A stretch of 64,000 nt of DNA from Mycolicibacterium wolinskyi (GCF_002101965.1 NZ_LQQA01000012.1:1-64000), one strand, 5' to 3'; positions 9,641-19,865 are shown, counted from the stretch's first letter. Notes: a model not told the origin generated them from the sequence alone. Translations and numbers: made by a program.

Positions 9641-9674
9641 GGTCAAAGATTTTTCCAACCAATTTCTTTTGACC
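9641..9674. promoter_or_regulatory. AT-rich inverted repeat upstream of the esx pair
   Basis: Perfect 7-bp arms GGTCAAA (9641-9647) and TTTGACC (9668-9674) with a 20-base AT-rich spacer lie in the 162-base gap before esxB. It could be an operator or processing site for the esx mRNA. The left arm begins GGTCAAAGAT, the same ten bases as at the tnpB right end (8415-8424). Confidence 0.3.
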
Positions 9675-9763
9675 GTTGCAGTGGCATACCCCGCCACTAG
9701 ACTTCGAATTGCGGACAGCAAACACAAAATTGAACGGCCATTTTCCACAACAAGGAGAAGCAC

Positions 9764-10063
9764 ATGCCTGTGGCGAACTTCCTCAGCGATCCGGCGGCGA
9801 TGCGCGACTACGCCGGCAAGTTCCACGCACACTCCCAGACGATCGACTCTGAGGCCAACCGGGCCTGGGCGTCGGCGAACTCGATCTCCGGCGCAGGCTG
9901 GGCGGGCGCCGCCAACACGACGTCGTCGGGGACGCTCGAAGAGATGATGCGCGCATTCCGCAACATCGTCTCGATGACGCAGGACGTCAGCGACAAGCTC
10001 AACCGCAGTGCGGACGAGTACGAGACGCGCGAGCACGAGTCCAGCCAGATCCTGTCGAGCTAA
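9764..10063 (+). CDS. WXG100 protein, CFP-10 (EsxB)-like
   Basis: 99 aa helical hairpin with the WxG turn as GWAG near residue 46. The C-terminal tail carries YETRE (YxxxD/E), the T7SS export signal usually found on the EsxB partner. An AGGAG site precedes the ATG. It forms a predicted heterodimer with the next gene 33 bases downstream and leaves through the ESX channel. Confidence 0.9.
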   Translation: MPVANFLSDPAAMRDYAGKFHAHSQTIDSEANRAWASANSISGAGWAGAANTTSSGTLEEMMRAFRNIVSMTQDVSDKLNRSADEYETREHESSQILSS

Positions 10064-10096
10064 CGACAACCCCCGACATCCTGAGGAGAAACAACC

Positions 10097-10387
10097 ATGT
10101 CACAACCGATGAAGTACGGATTCGAAGACGTCGACCATCACGGCATGACCCTGACCGCCCAGGCCGGGCAGCTGGAGGCGGTGCATCAGGCCATCCTGCG
10201 CGACGTCGAAGCGACCGCAGAGTTCTGGGGCGGCGCCGGCAGCAACGCCTACACCCAGTTCGTCACCGAGCTCGGCCGTAACTTCCAAACCATCTACCAG
10301 GCGCTGAGCGAGCACGGCAACAAGGTGCGCACAGCCGGCAACAACATGGCGCACACCGACAGCGCCGTCGGCGGTTCGTGGATCTAG
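10097..10387 (+). CDS. WXG100 protein, ESAT-6 (EsxA)-like
   Basis: 96 aa with the WxG turn as FWGGAG near residue 44. It lacks the YxxxD/E tail, as expected of the EsxA partner. AGGAGA precedes the ATG. It is followed by a strong hairpin terminator, so the esx pair can be expressed as its own unit. Confidence 0.9.
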   Translation: MSQPMKYGFEDVDHHGMTLTAQAGQLEAVHQAILRDVEATAEFWGGAGSNAYTQFVTELGRNFQTIYQALSEHGNKVRTAGNNMAHTDSAVGGSWI

Positions 10388-10418
10388 GCCCACGCCCAAC
10401 GACTCATCGCGGCGAGAA

Positions 10419-10455
10419 GCGGCGGCACCCTGCGACACGGGTGCCGCCGCTTTGC
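10419..10455 (+). terminator. Hairpin terminator after the esx pair
   Basis: A perfect 12-bp GC stem (10419-10430 with 10439-10450) and an 8-base loop TGCGACAC are followed by TTTGC. The T tract is short, as is common in actinobacteria. It lies between esxA and espG. Confidence 0.7.
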
Positions 10456-10487
10456 GGTATTAACGACACCCAGAAACGAGAGCAACC

Positions 10488-11399
10488 ATGAGCGCGACAC
10501 GCGAGACTGCGGCCGACGTGACCGTCAACATGCCAGCCCTATGGGTGCTGCAAGCCATGCTCGGAATCCCGCGCCTGGCACCGGAACTGGCGGCGTGGCC
10601 CTACGGCGCTGCCCGCACCGATGACTGGCTCCAGGGCAATCCTGCGGTCGAAGCCTTACGCGAGCAAGGCCTGGTAGGCCCAGACGGGCGCGTTATCGAG
10701 GCAGTGGCCCGGCGGCTTCGGGTGCTTGCGGTTCCCGACGTCGAGGTGGCCGTGCAGGTTGGCCCGGGCGCGCGGCAGCAGTCCGTTCCGGATCTCAACG
10801 ATCCGAGCACATGGCGGTCGATTCCGGAGGGGGAGTTGAGGGTGGTGCTGGCGCGTCAGGACGGACGCTGGGTGTCGGCCGTGCGTGCGGGCGATGACGT
10901 GACGATTGACGACGTCGACGGCGGCGGCGACCCTCGTTGGCTGGCCGACCTTGTCGTGGGATTGCTCGACACTCTGCATCCATGTGGGCCGTCGCGGATG
11001 ACCGCGATCAATGTGCCCTTGGAGGAGATCCTGACTGCGGCCGCTGAACGGGCCGGCCTTGAGGCGGATTCGCCGCAGCGTGACACCGCGTTGCGCACCA
11101 TGGGGGTGCGGGCGGCCGACCTCGTCGAGCTCGGTGAACTCATGGATGCGCCGGTGGCCGAGGCGGTGCTGTATGCGCGCGCTCACGATGAAGCGGCGGT
11201 ACACGCCAGTTCTTCCACACTGGACGTCCGAGACAGCGATGCTGGCAGGGTCGTGCTCTATCAGCTGCCCTCGGTGCGCGGGGCGGCGCAGGAGTGGATG
11301 ACGATCGCCCCGGGCAGCGCTGCCCAGGTCGAGCAGGGGGTCAGAACGGTGTTGGCAGGGGTGGGAGTGCGGTCATGGGAGACACATCGCCGTTCATGA
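10488..11399 (+). CDS. espG: ESX chaperone EspG
   Basis: 303 aa, standard EspG length. The N-terminal stretch (LWVLQAMLGI, LAPELAAWPYG) and overall pattern match the EspG/ESX secretion-associated family. EspG binds the tip of its cognate PPE protein in the cytosol and keeps the PE/PPE pair soluble. The position after the esx pair and before espI matches other ESX loci. Confidence 0.85.
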   Translation: MSATRETAADVTVNMPALWVLQAMLGIPRLAPELAAWPYGAARTDDWLQGNPAVEALREQGLVGPDGRVIEAVARRLRVLAVPDVEVAVQVGPGARQQSVPDLNDPSTWRSIPEGELRVVLARQDGRWVSAVRAGDDVTIDDVDGGGDPRWLADLVVGLLDTLHPCGPSRMTAINVPLEEILTAAAERAGLEADSPQRDTALRTMGVRAADLVELGELMDAPVAEAVLYARAHDEAAVHASSSTLDVRDSDAGRVVLYQLPSVRGAAQEWMTIAPGSAAQVEQGVRTVLAGVGVRSWETHRRS

Positions 11400-11550
11400 C
11401 ATGCGAACCGATAACGACTGGTCATAGCGGCAAGACTCGAACCGGCAAATGGATCACGGAAAGTCACGGTTGACCGTCGCTAAGCGGTATTTGCGGGCCA
11501 TAGGATTGGTGCAAAGCCCGACAGAGTGAGCAATTGGGGTGGATTAAGAA

Positions 11551-13053
11551 ATGGACAACCAGGATTTCGCAACGCGCTATTTCAGCGATCAAGCCGGTCG
11601 CGGCGACAGCGCGGACGAGGTGGCCGAGGGGAAGAAGGATCCGTTGACCGAACCCGCCCTGCCTCCCGAGCCGGAGGTCAGCGAGCCCAGCCGGCCCGTT
11701 GATGACCCGACGATCGTGGGCCCGATGCCGGCCGAGGTCGCCGAGGTGATCGCGAGGCACGCGGCTCAATCAGACGTGGCCCGACGCTCCGATCAGCGGC
11801 AGGCTGAGGCTCCTGCGAGCCGACCCCTACCGGCACCACCGGCCGCTGCCGAAGGTGGCCAGTGGCCGCAGCAGTACTCCGGGCAGTACCAGCAGCCGGG
11901 CCAGCACCAGCCTGTCAACGGACAGCATCAAGCGCATCAGGGCAGCCAGACTGGGCAGTGGCACGCGCGGCAGCCGTACCCCGACGCCCACGGTGTTGCA
12001 GTCTCACGGCCCGGATCAGACAGTGAATCCTCAGCGCCGCTGCAGATTGCGAGTTGGGCGGCAGCTAGTAGCGGGTCGCTCGCGCCGGCGTGGGCCAGCG
12101 AGGCGACCCGCCATCTTCGTCACGACGATCTGGTCAAGACACGGCGGATACCACCCGAGGAGGGCTGGCGCCACGCGGTGTACGTGGGCACCGGGCACCT
12201 GGTGAATCTCGGTGCGGGACCGGCCGAACGGCTGCAGCTGGAGCGGCAAGCCCAGATCGCGGGGAACATTCCGGGGAACTACCAGGTTGCGGTGTTGTCG
12301 ATCAAGGGTGGTGTCGGCAAGACACGCACGACGGCAGGTATCGGCACGGTGTTTGCGATGTATCGCAATGAGCCGGTTATCGCGATCGACGCCAATCCGA
12401 CCTACGGTGCGCTCGGCCGCGTTGTCGATCCCCGCGCCACGTCCACCATCCGCGAGTACCACGCCGATGGCGAGGAGATCCAGAAGCGCAAGCACACCGA
12501 CACCTATCCTCAGTCGCGCGCACGTACCGGCCAGAACCCGCAGGGCCTGGAAGTCCTTGCCGGAAACCAGAATGTGGCCAACCCGCTGGGTCTGACACCG
12601 GACATGTTCAACACGACGCTTGCTCGCACGCGCCGGTTCTATCAGCTGGCGTTGATCGACTGCGGGGATGCCGAGCACCAGGTGATGCCGGCGGTGTTGC
12701 GTGCGGCGAACGCGTTGGTGATCGTGGGCACGGCGAACTTCGACGGGGCCGCGGCCGCCGAACAGACCATCGACTGGCTCGCTGCCCGGGGAAAGCATGA
12801 TCTTCTTCGCCGGTCGGTGGTGGTGCTCAACGACATATACGACTGCGCTGAAAAGAAATTCGTCACCGCGGTCACGCACTCGTTGGAACCTCGGGTCGGT
12901 GCGGTGAAGTTCGTTCCGTTCGACGAGCATCTTCGTGACGGCGCGGTCCTGGACTTCGACGCCCTGCGTAAGCCAACTCGGTTGGCCTACACCGAAATTG
13001 CGGCATGGGTGGCGGAAGGATTTCCCACACCCGGCGGGGTGAGCCCGCGATGA
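11551..13053 (+). CDS. espI: EspI-like MinD/ParA-type ATPase
   Basis: 500 aa. Residues 1-200 are a disordered Pro/Gln/Gly-rich region. The C-terminal half is a MinD/ParA-type ATPase with deviant Walker A KGGVGKT (residues 252-258). EspI-type proteins sit in ESX loci and, for ESX-1, were linked to ATP-dependent control of secretion. Here the function is by family only. It ends in ATGA, overlapping eccD. Confidence 0.82.
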   Translation: MDNQDFATRYFSDQAGRGDSADEVAEGKKDPLTEPALPPEPEVSEPSRPVDDPTIVGPMPAEVAEVIARHAAQSDVARRSDQRQAEAPASRPLPAPPAAAEGGQWPQQYSGQYQQPGQHQPVNGQHQAHQGSQTGQWHARQPYPDAHGVAVSRPGSDSESSAPLQIASWAAASSGSLAPAWASEATRHLRHDDLVKTRRIPPEEGWRHAVYVGTGHLVNLGAGPAERLQLERQAQIAGNIPGNYQVAVLSIKGGVGKTRTTAGIGTVFAMYRNEPVIAIDANPTYGALGRVVDPRATSTIREYHADGEEIQKRKHTDTYPQSRARTGQNPQGLEVLAGNQNVANPLGLTPDMFNTTLARTRRFYQLALIDCGDAEHQVMPAVLRAANALVIVGTANFDGAAAAEQTIDWLAARGKHDLLRRSVVVLNDIYDCAEKKFVTAVTHSLEPRVGAVKFVPFDEHLRDGAVLDFDALRKPTRLAYTEIAAWVAEGFPTPGGVSPR

Positions 13054-14648
13054 CGGCCGTGCAGCCGCATTTGAGCGGGGTGTCGGCGTCCCCGTCGCCA
13101 TCGGCCAACCGGGTCCAGGTGGCGTTGATGGTGGCCGACGTGCAGTTCGGGGTCGTGCTCGATGCGGTGGCCCCGGTGTCGCGACACATGTCGGCCCTGG
13201 TCGATCTGTCCAACCAGCGGCTTGATCAGATCGGACGTCCGAAGCTGCAACCGGCCGGCGCGACCGATGGCAAAGGAAAGGTCGTGCGGGGCCGGTGGGC
13301 GCTGTGCTGGGTTGACGGCACCATGCTGCGCCCGTCGCGTTCACTGGCCGAGCAGGGCGTGGTCGACGGCACCAAACTGTGGTTGCAGTTCGTCGACGAC
13401 ACCGAATCCCGCACCCCGGTTATCGAGAACGTGACCACAGCCGTCGCGACGGAGTTGCGCCGCAACCGGCAGAAGATCACCCCGGGCCTGGCTGCCCGCA
13501 TCGGTGTCGGGATGTTGTCGACGAGCGTGTTCGTGGTGCTGGCCGTGCTGGCGCGGTGGCGCTACGGGCACGACGGGTTCCTGCCGGCGGCGGCCGCGGC
13601 CATGATCGCGCTGGCGCTGCTCGTGGCCGCGACCGTGCTCGCGATGCGGTCCGGGCAGACACGGCGTGCGCTCGTCGACGAGGACTCCTCTGACCGGCAT
13701 GCGTGGGCTGAATTGCAGACCGAGGTCACCGTTGCCGACACATTGCGGCTCACTGGATGTGCCGCTGCGGCTGTCGCCGCTGCCCTGGTCGTGCCTGGTC
13801 CGCTCGGGGCTCCGCACGGAGCGTTGGGGGCCACAGTGGCGCTGGCTGCCGCCGCACTGACGTTGCGGTACACGGGCCGTCACATCTCGTTGTGCACGGC
13901 GGTGATCGTTCTTGGGTTGACCGCGTTGGTGACCGGGGCGCTGCGGATGCTGTTGGTGACCTCGGCTCCGGTGCTACTGGCCAGTGTGCTTTTGGTGGCC
14001 ATGGTCGGGATGAAGGTCACCCCGGGCCTGGCCCGCATTGCCGGCAAGATCCGGCTGCCGGTCATGCCGCCTCCAGGCCGGCCGTGGGTGTTCGAGACTC
14101 GGCCGTATCTGCCCAGTGAGGTTGTCGTGGTAGTGGGCGGCCGGCCGGTGCTGGAAGGCCCGGAGTCGGTACAGCAGGTGGCGCTCAACACCGAACGGGC
14201 CCGGGTCCACATCACGGGCATGCTGCTGGCATTCAGCATCTTGCTGGTGATCGCGTGCCTGGGGCTGTGCGATCCTCATGCTCCGCGCCGGTGGCTGATG
14301 GTGGCGCTGGCCGCTGTGGTGGCCGCCGCGGTACTGCTGCACGCCCGGTCCTACACCGATCGATGGCAATCGTCGATCCTCGCAGTGACCGCGGTGACGA
14401 TCGCCGTGGTGGTGGCGCTGCGATACATCTTGCAGCTCTGGTCGATTCCCGCACTGCTCGTCGGATGCGGGCTCATCGTGGCGCTTCCGACCATCGGCTT
14501 GATCGCCGCCGTAATTGTCCCGCGCAGCACCTACACACCGGTGTTCGAGCAGTTCGTGGAATGGATCGAGTACCTGCTGCTGGCGGCTGTATGGCCGCTG
14601 TCGTTCTGGGTGATGGACGTATTCGCCGTGATCAGGTACCGCTCATGA
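13050..14648 (+). CDS. eccD: ESX membrane channel component EccD
   Basis: 532 aa. A ubiquitin-like N-terminal domain (about 1-110) is followed by around eleven hydrophobic helices. EccD forms the bulk of the T7SS membrane pore. The ATG at 13050 overlaps the espI stop (ATGA) and fits better than a longer in-frame start at 13005, which lies inside espI. Confidence 0.92.
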   Translation: MTAVQPHLSGVSASPSPSANRVQVALMVADVQFGVVLDAVAPVSRHMSALVDLSNQRLDQIGRPKLQPAGATDGKGKVVRGRWALCWVDGTMLRPSRSLAEQGVVDGTKLWLQFVDDTESRTPVIENVTTAVATELRRNRQKITPGLAARIGVGMLSTSVFVVLAVLARWRYGHDGFLPAAAAAMIALALLVAATVLAMRSGQTRRALVDEDSSDRHAWAELQTEVTVADTLRLTGCAAAAVAAALVVPGPLGAPHGALGATVALAAAALTLRYTGRHISLCTAVIVLGLTALVTGALRMLLVTSAPVLLASVLLVAMVGMKVTPGLARIAGKIRLPVMPPPGRPWVFETRPYLPSEVVVVVGGRPVLEGPESVQQVALNTERARVHITGMLLAFSILLVIACLGLCDPHAPRRWLMVALAAVVAAAVLLHARSYTDRWQSSILAVTAVTIAVVVALRYILQLWSIPALLVGCGLIVALPTIGLIAAVIVPRSTYTPVFEQFVEWIEYLLLAAVWPLSFWVMDVFAVIRYRS

Positions 14649-16396
14649 ACCGGCCCAGTCGCCTTCTGGCGCCGATGGTTTCGGCCGTCGCCGCGGTGAG
14701 TTTGGTGGCCACCTCCACGCTGTGGGGTGCGCCGACCGCCTGGGCGATCGAACCGCCCAGCGTCGACCCGGGCGCACTGCCGCCGGACGGTCCACCCGGG
14801 CCACCAGAACCGATGCGCCAGGGCGCCTACTGCACGCGCGTAGCCACGCTTCCCGACACCGACTACCGGGTGCAGCCGCGCTACATGGACATGCTCAACC
14901 TGCCCGAGGCCTGGCGGTGGGGACGCGGCGCCGGAGTGAAAGTCGCCGTGATCGACACCGGGGTCAGCCCACATCCGCGCCTGCCCAACCTTATTGGTGG
15001 CGGCGACTACGTCATGGAGGGCGGTGACGGTCTGTCGGACTGCGATGCGCACGGCACATGGGTGGCATCACTGATCGCCGCGGCGCCGATGGACGGCAAG
15101 ACTCCGTTGCCGCCTCCGCGCGAGACCCGCCGGCCGGACACAGTCCCGACGAGCGAGGCACCACCGCCGCCTCCGCCGCCGCAAACGGTGATCGTGCAAG
15201 TCCCTTCACCACCGCCACCGCCCACCCCGGCGCCGCCGGCCCCGGCTGGCCCGCCGCCACCGCCAGGGGAACCGGGTGTCGCGCCGTCGGCGTGGCAGCC
15301 GACCGGCACAACCGTGCGGGTGCAAGCGGTGAGCAACCGGTTCAACATCCCGCAAGAACCCGTCGACGACGTCGAGGTGCCGGCCGAACCGGCCCCGCCA
15401 CCGCCACCGCCGCCGCCTCCGCCGCCGGCCGACGGATTCTCCGGTGTGGCACCGGATGTGGAGCTCATCTCGATCCGGCAGTCCTCAAAAGCGTTCAGCC
15501 CCAAGGATGCATTCAGCGGTGATCAGGATCCGGCCACCCGGAAGAAGGCCGGCGACATCCAGACGATGGCCCGGGCGGTCCGTCACGCCGCGGACATGGG
15601 TGCCCAGGTGATCAACATCAGTGCGGTGTCGTGCATGAACGCGTTGAACGTGATCGACCAGGCTGCGCTGGGTGCCGCCCTGCGCTACGCCGCGGTGGAG
15701 AAGAACGCGGTGATCGTGGCCGCCGCCGGCAATACCGGGACCGGCGGCAACACTGATTGCGAACAGAACCCGCCGTACAACCCGATGACACCGAATGATC
15801 CGCGCAACTGGGCGCAGGTGAAGACGGTGGTGACGCCGGCGTGGTTCGACCAGTACGTCCTAACGGTCGGGGCGGTGGACTCCGCAGGCAATCCGTTGAC
15901 CGATCTGAGCGTCGCCGGCCCGTGGGTGGGAATCGCTGCGCCGGGCACCGACGTGGTCAGCCTCTCACCCCGTGACGATGGGCTGATCAACGCCACCGAA
16001 GGCCGCGACAACGCCATGGTCGCGCCGGCCGGGACGTCGTTCTCCGCGGCGATCGTGTCCGGGGTCGCGGCCCTGGTGCGCGCCAAGTACCCGGAGCTCA
16101 CAGCTCACCAGGTGATCAATCGGCTCACCAGCACGGCTCGTCCGCCGGCGCGCGGCGTCGATAACCAGGTCGGGCACGGCATCGTCGATCCGGTCGCCGC
16201 ACTGACCTGGGACTTGAAGGATCCGGGCGCTCGTGTTGGGCCGGAACGCCTTTCATCGCCGCTGTTCATCCCGCCTCCACCGCCTCCACGGAACATGACG
16301 CCGGTGTGGGTCGCTCTCGGCGGGATCGGTGGCGTGCTCGCGTTGTGCGTGATCACTGTGGGGTTGACCGCGATGCGATCGAGGAGGGTCCGATGA
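14645..16396 (+). CDS. mycP: Mycosin subtilisin-like serine protease MycP
   Basis: 583 aa, longer than typical mycosins because of Pro-rich inserts between His and Ser. A signal peptide ends near AWA at residue ~35. The catalytic triad is Asp104 (VAVIDTG), His136 (DAHGTW) and Ser465 (AGTSFSAA). A C-terminal transmembrane helix (about 555-577) anchors it. Mycosins stabilise the ESX membrane complex and process some substrates. The ATG overlaps the eccD stop. Confidence 0.93.
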   Translation: MNRPSRLLAPMVSAVAAVSLVATSTLWGAPTAWAIEPPSVDPGALPPDGPPGPPEPMRQGAYCTRVATLPDTDYRVQPRYMDMLNLPEAWRWGRGAGVKVAVIDTGVSPHPRLPNLIGGGDYVMEGGDGLSDCDAHGTWVASLIAAAPMDGKTPLPPPRETRRPDTVPTSEAPPPPPPPQTVIVQVPSPPPPPTPAPPAPAGPPPPPGEPGVAPSAWQPTGTTVRVQAVSNRFNIPQEPVDDVEVPAEPAPPPPPPPPPPPADGFSGVAPDVELISIRQSSKAFSPKDAFSGDQDPATRKKAGDIQTMARAVRHAADMGAQVINISAVSCMNALNVIDQAALGAALRYAAVEKNAVIVAAAGNTGTGGNTDCEQNPPYNPMTPNDPRNWAQVKTVVTPAWFDQYVLTVGAVDSAGNPLTDLSVAGPWVGIAAPGTDVVSLSPRDDGLINATEGRDNAMVAPAGTSFSAAIVSGVAALVRAKYPELTAHQVINRLTSTARPPARGVDNQVGHGIVDPVAALTWDLKDPGARVGPERLSSPLFIPPPPPPRNMTPVWVALGGIGGVLALCVITVGLTAMRSRRVR

Positions 16397-18024
16397 AGCC
16401 GATGTTCGCGCTTGGCGTGCGAGCGAGCTGGGCACGGCTGGCTGTGGCGTTCCTCGCCGTTGTCGTTGTAGTGGTTCTGATCGTGGTCTCGTCGACGCTG
16501 GCGGGCCAGGCCGCACTGTGGGTGTCGATCGGGGTCGCCGTGGCGGTGGTCGCTGTTCTCCTGGTGACGTGGCGCCGCGAGCATGTGCTGACCCTTGTCG
16601 GGCGGGTGGCGCGGCGGCGGCCGGCGACGGGGCTGCTGGAGGTTGAGGAGGCCGCCGATCACACGACGCAGTGGCCACCGACGGCCGCTGCGGTGCGTGC
16701 CCATGGCGAAGAGCTGATCGCGGTGGTTGCGGTCGATGGCCGCTCGCACACTCCCTCGGTGCTTGACCACAACCGCGTGCAATCACCGGCGAGTCTGCCG
16801 ATCTCGGTGGTCGCCGACGCGCTACGGCAGTTCGATGTGACGCTGTCGGGGATTGATGTGCTCAGCGTCGGTCGGCGCCGAGCGCCCAACCAGCATCACC
16901 CGTACGCGGCAACGTACTCGCGCAAGGTTGGCGATCACGGGGCGATGGGCAGTCGCCGCACCGTCTGCGTGCTGCGGATGAACAGCCACGACAACGTCGA
17001 CGCGGTCCGGTACCGAGAATCGGTGGCCGCCACGTTGACCGCATGTGCGCAGCGGTTGGCCGCCGAGCTCACCGCTCAGCACTGCCCGGCCCGGGTGGTC
17101 GACGCTGCCGAGCTCGCCGACATCGATGCCATGTCGGGTGCCGGAGTTGGTGAGCCGGCTCGTCCAGGCTGGACGGGGCTGCATCATGATGGCGGTTCGG
17201 TCACCGCGTATTGGGTGTCGCCGCAGGATATTTCGAGCGAGACGCTCGACCGGGTCTGGGTTCCCGACTGCGACTACACCGCCACCGCGCTGCAGTTGCG
17301 GCCCGGGCCCGACCGGTCCACCGAGGTCGGGCTGTTGGTCCGCTACGCCACCGGTGGTCCGCTCCGCGAAGCCCCCATCCTGGGCCTCAACCCTCTGTCG
17401 GGTCGACACGACCTGGGTGTGCGGGCCAGCGTGGCAGACGCGCCCACACCGCGTCTGAGGGTTCCTCATCGGCGCCTGGGCGACGGTGAGGATCTGAGGG
17501 CGCCGATCGGCTCGACTGGCGTCATCATCGGTTCCACGATGAGCGGGCATCTGCTGCTGGTCAGCCTGGCCAATGCGGTACCCGCGTCGACGGCCAGCGT
17601 CACTGTGGCCGGTGAAGTCGCCCAGCTGCTGCAACTGGCGATGAGCCACGCCGCGATCGGCTACCAGGTACTGGTGCGGTCGTCGCGGCCGGAGGTGTGG
17701 CGCGATGCCACCGGGGCGGGTCTGCACATCGTTCCCGGCCTGCCACCGAAACTGCCGAACAACGGCGATGGCGTGATGGTGGTCTACGACGATCCACGCT
17801 CCTCGGCAGGATCCAGTGCGGCCCGGGCGGCCGCCGGACCCCGCGCGGCCATCACGGTACGGTTGGTGCCGGCGCGCACCGCCAGCGTCGCTGACGTTCA
17901 CCTGGAGCAGGACTCGGAGAACACGTGCGTCATCCGCACCGCTGAGTTCACACACCGGTTGAACTCCGACTTGAGCACCGAGCGCAATCTGATCCGGACA
18001 CAGAAGCGGGGGCGGGTGGCCTGA
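16393..18024 (+). CDS. eccE: ESX membrane complex component EccE
   Basis: 543 aa. Two adjacent transmembrane helices (about 15-40 and 42-63) are followed by a soluble domain, the EccE layout. It sits at the edge of the ESX membrane complex. ATGA overlap with mycP and TGATG overlap with eccA show tight coupling. Confidence 0.88.
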   Translation: MKPMFALGVRASWARLAVAFLAVVVVVVLIVVSSTLAGQAALWVSIGVAVAVVAVLLVTWRREHVLTLVGRVARRRPATGLLEVEEAADHTTQWPPTAAAVRAHGEELIAVVAVDGRSHTPSVLDHNRVQSPASLPISVVADALRQFDVTLSGIDVLSVGRRRAPNQHHPYAATYSRKVGDHGAMGSRRTVCVLRMNSHDNVDAVRYRESVAATLTACAQRLAAELTAQHCPARVVDAAELADIDAMSGAGVGEPARPGWTGLHHDGGSVTAYWVSPQDISSETLDRVWVPDCDYTATALQLRPGPDRSTEVGLLVRYATGGPLREAPILGLNPLSGRHDLGVRASVADAPTPRLRVPHRRLGDGEDLRAPIGSTGVIIGSTMSGHLLLVSLANAVPASTASVTVAGEVAQLLQLAMSHAAIGYQVLVRSSRPEVWRDATGAGLHIVPGLPPKLPNNGDGVMVVYDDPRSSAGSSAARAAAGPRAAITVRLVPARTASVADVHLEQDSENTCVIRTAEFTHRLNSDLSTERNLIRTQKRGRVA

Positions 18025-19865
18025 TGACCGTGACGAACATGGCGAACGCGGAGGCGGCCCGCCAGGCGCTGACCCGAGGACTGTTGGCCTCCGGGGTGAG
18101 CGTCAACAACATGATGCCCAGCAACAACCCCGAGGTGGCGGCCAAGTCCTTCCGGATCGCCACCGACACCGACCCGTCGATGTGTGACGCCTGGCTGGCC
18201 CGCGTGCGGGCCGGCGACGACTCGGCCAAGACACTGGCCGGCGCGTGCGAGGCGCGGGCAACGTTCGGCTGGGAATTTCAGCGTCTCGGCGTTTTGCAGT
18301 CCTCGTTCTGCCCAATGGTTTTCGACGGACTGTTCGTGAGCCTGGAGATCACCTCCCGCGATTCCCTGCTGACCGCCTATGCGACGGCGCTGGCCCGCGA
18401 AGGCCGATACGCCGACGCCGACGAGGTGCTGGCCGGGCAGGCACCGACCGACCCGTTCGACGCCGACCTGCACACCTACGCCCAGGGAGTGCTGTACTTC
18501 CGGGCCAAACGCTGGCCCGACGTCCTGCGGTTCTTCACCGTCGACAAGGTTTGGCGCAAACCGGTCTACGGTGCCGCGGCGGCCGCGATGGCCAGCACGG
18601 CGCTGGCCTCATTGGGCGTGTTCGAGGACGCCTTCCGCCGAGCACAAACCGCGATCGACAGCGAACTGGTGCCGCACGCGGCCACGATCGCGCTCTATAC
18701 CCAAGCGATGTGCCTGCGCCACCTGGGCAAGCATGACGATTCTGCGCAGCTGTTGCGGCGGGTGTACGCGCGCGACGCGAAGTTCGCCCCGGCACGTGAG
18801 GCGCTCGATGACAAGGACCGCCGGCTGACGGTGACCAACCCTGAAGCGATCGAAGCGCGTACCGATCCGTGGGATCCGAACACCCAGCCCACTCCGGAGA
18901 CTGAGCAGGCCGATCATCAAGCCGAGCTGCTCGCCGAGGCTGAGGCCGAACTGGACAGGCAGATCGGCCTTATCGAGGTCAAACGGCAGGTGCACAAGCT
19001 GCGGGCGTCCGCGAAGGTCAACAAGGTTCGTGAGGAACGTGGCCTGCCGCTGATCGTCCGCAGTCACCACATGGCCTTCACGGGCCCGCCGGGGACCGGC
19101 AAGACCACCATCGCCCGCGTGGTGGCCAACATCTATTGCGGCCTGGGAATTCTGCCCACACCGAAAGTCGTTGAGGCCAAACGCGCTGACTTCGTCGCCG
19201 GCTATCTCGGGCAGACCGCCGAGAAAACAGACAAGAAGATCGACGAGGCTCTTGGCGGGGTGTTGTTCATCGACGAGGCCTACACCCTGATCCAGGAGGG
19301 CCTGTCGGGCGGGGACGCCTTCGGTAAGGAAGCCGTCGACACCCTGCTTGCCCGTATGGAGAACGATCGGCACCGGCTCATGGTGATCATCGCCGGCTAC
19401 GACGACGAGATCGACCGATTCCTGGCGTCCAACGAAGGCCTGGGCAGCCGGGTTCCGCGGCGGATCCGGTTCGCGTCCTACAACCCCACTGAGCTGTCCG
19501 CGATCGCGGCTTCCATAGCGGCCCAGAAAGAGTCGACCATCGACCCGGCGGCCAGCGAGCTGCTGGAGCAGGTGTGCGCCAAGCTGGCCGAGCACCAGGT
19601 GGAGACCACCGACTCCAACGGCCAACCCGGCAAACCTCGGCCTGTCCTCGACGTCGCCGGCAACGGCCGCTTCATCCGCAATGTGATCGAGGAGAGCTTC
19701 GATGAGCAGATGCTGCGTATCGCCGAAGAACTCGACACCGGCGACGTCGACGACACGACCATGACCACCATCACCGAACGCGACATCGCCGCCGCACTGC
19801 GAACTGTCCTGGCCACCGCCGTCCCGGGCGCCGTCGACCTCGACTGGATCATTCCGACCACCTGA
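18024..19865 (+). CDS. eccA: ESX cytosolic AAA+ ATPase EccA
   Basis: 613 aa. The N-terminal ~280 residues are TPR-like helices. The C-terminal half is a CbbX-type AAA+ module with Walker A GPPGTGKT (354-361) and Walker B VLFIDEAY. EccA is thought to release EspG from PE/PPE substrates or aid their delivery. It ends the ESX operon. Confidence 0.93.
   Translation: MTVTNMANAEAARQALTRGLLASGVSVNNMMPSNNPEVAAKSFRIATDTDPSMCDAWLARVRAGDDSAKTLAGACEARATFGWEFQRLGVLQSSFCPMVFDGLFVSLEITSRDSLLTAYATALAREGRYADADEVLAGQAPTDPFDADLHTYAQGVLYFRAKRWPDVLRFFTVDKVWRKPVYGAAAAAMASTALASLGVFEDAFRRAQTAIDSELVPHAATIALYTQAMCLRHLGKHDDSAQLLRRVYARDAKFAPAREALDDKDRRLTVTNPEAIEARTDPWDPNTQPTPETEQADHQAELLAEAEAELDRQIGLIEVKRQVHKLRASAKVNKVREERGLPLIVRSHHMAFTGPPGTGKTTIARVVANIYCGLGILPTPKVVEAKRADFVAGYLGQTAEKTDKKIDEALGGVLFIDEAYTLIQEGLSGGDAFGKEAVDTLLARMENDRHRLMVIIAGYDDEIDRFLASNEGLGSRVPRRIRFASYNPTELSAIAASIAAQKESTIDPAASELLEQVCAKLAEHQVETTDSNGQPGKPRPVLDVAGNGRFIRNVIEESFDEQMLRIAEELDTGDVDDTTMTTITERDIAAALRTVLATAVPGAVDLDWIIPTT

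Noticed and set aside
12031..13344. Long minus-strand open frame opposite espI/eccD (437 codons), and similar ones opposite eccC and eccB
   Set aside because: High-GC shadow of real genes; Arg/His/Pro-rich with no domain logic and no ribosome site.
14255..14644. Longer N-terminus for mycP
   Set aside because: It lies inside eccD; the ATG at 14645 has the signal peptide and the ATGA overlap.
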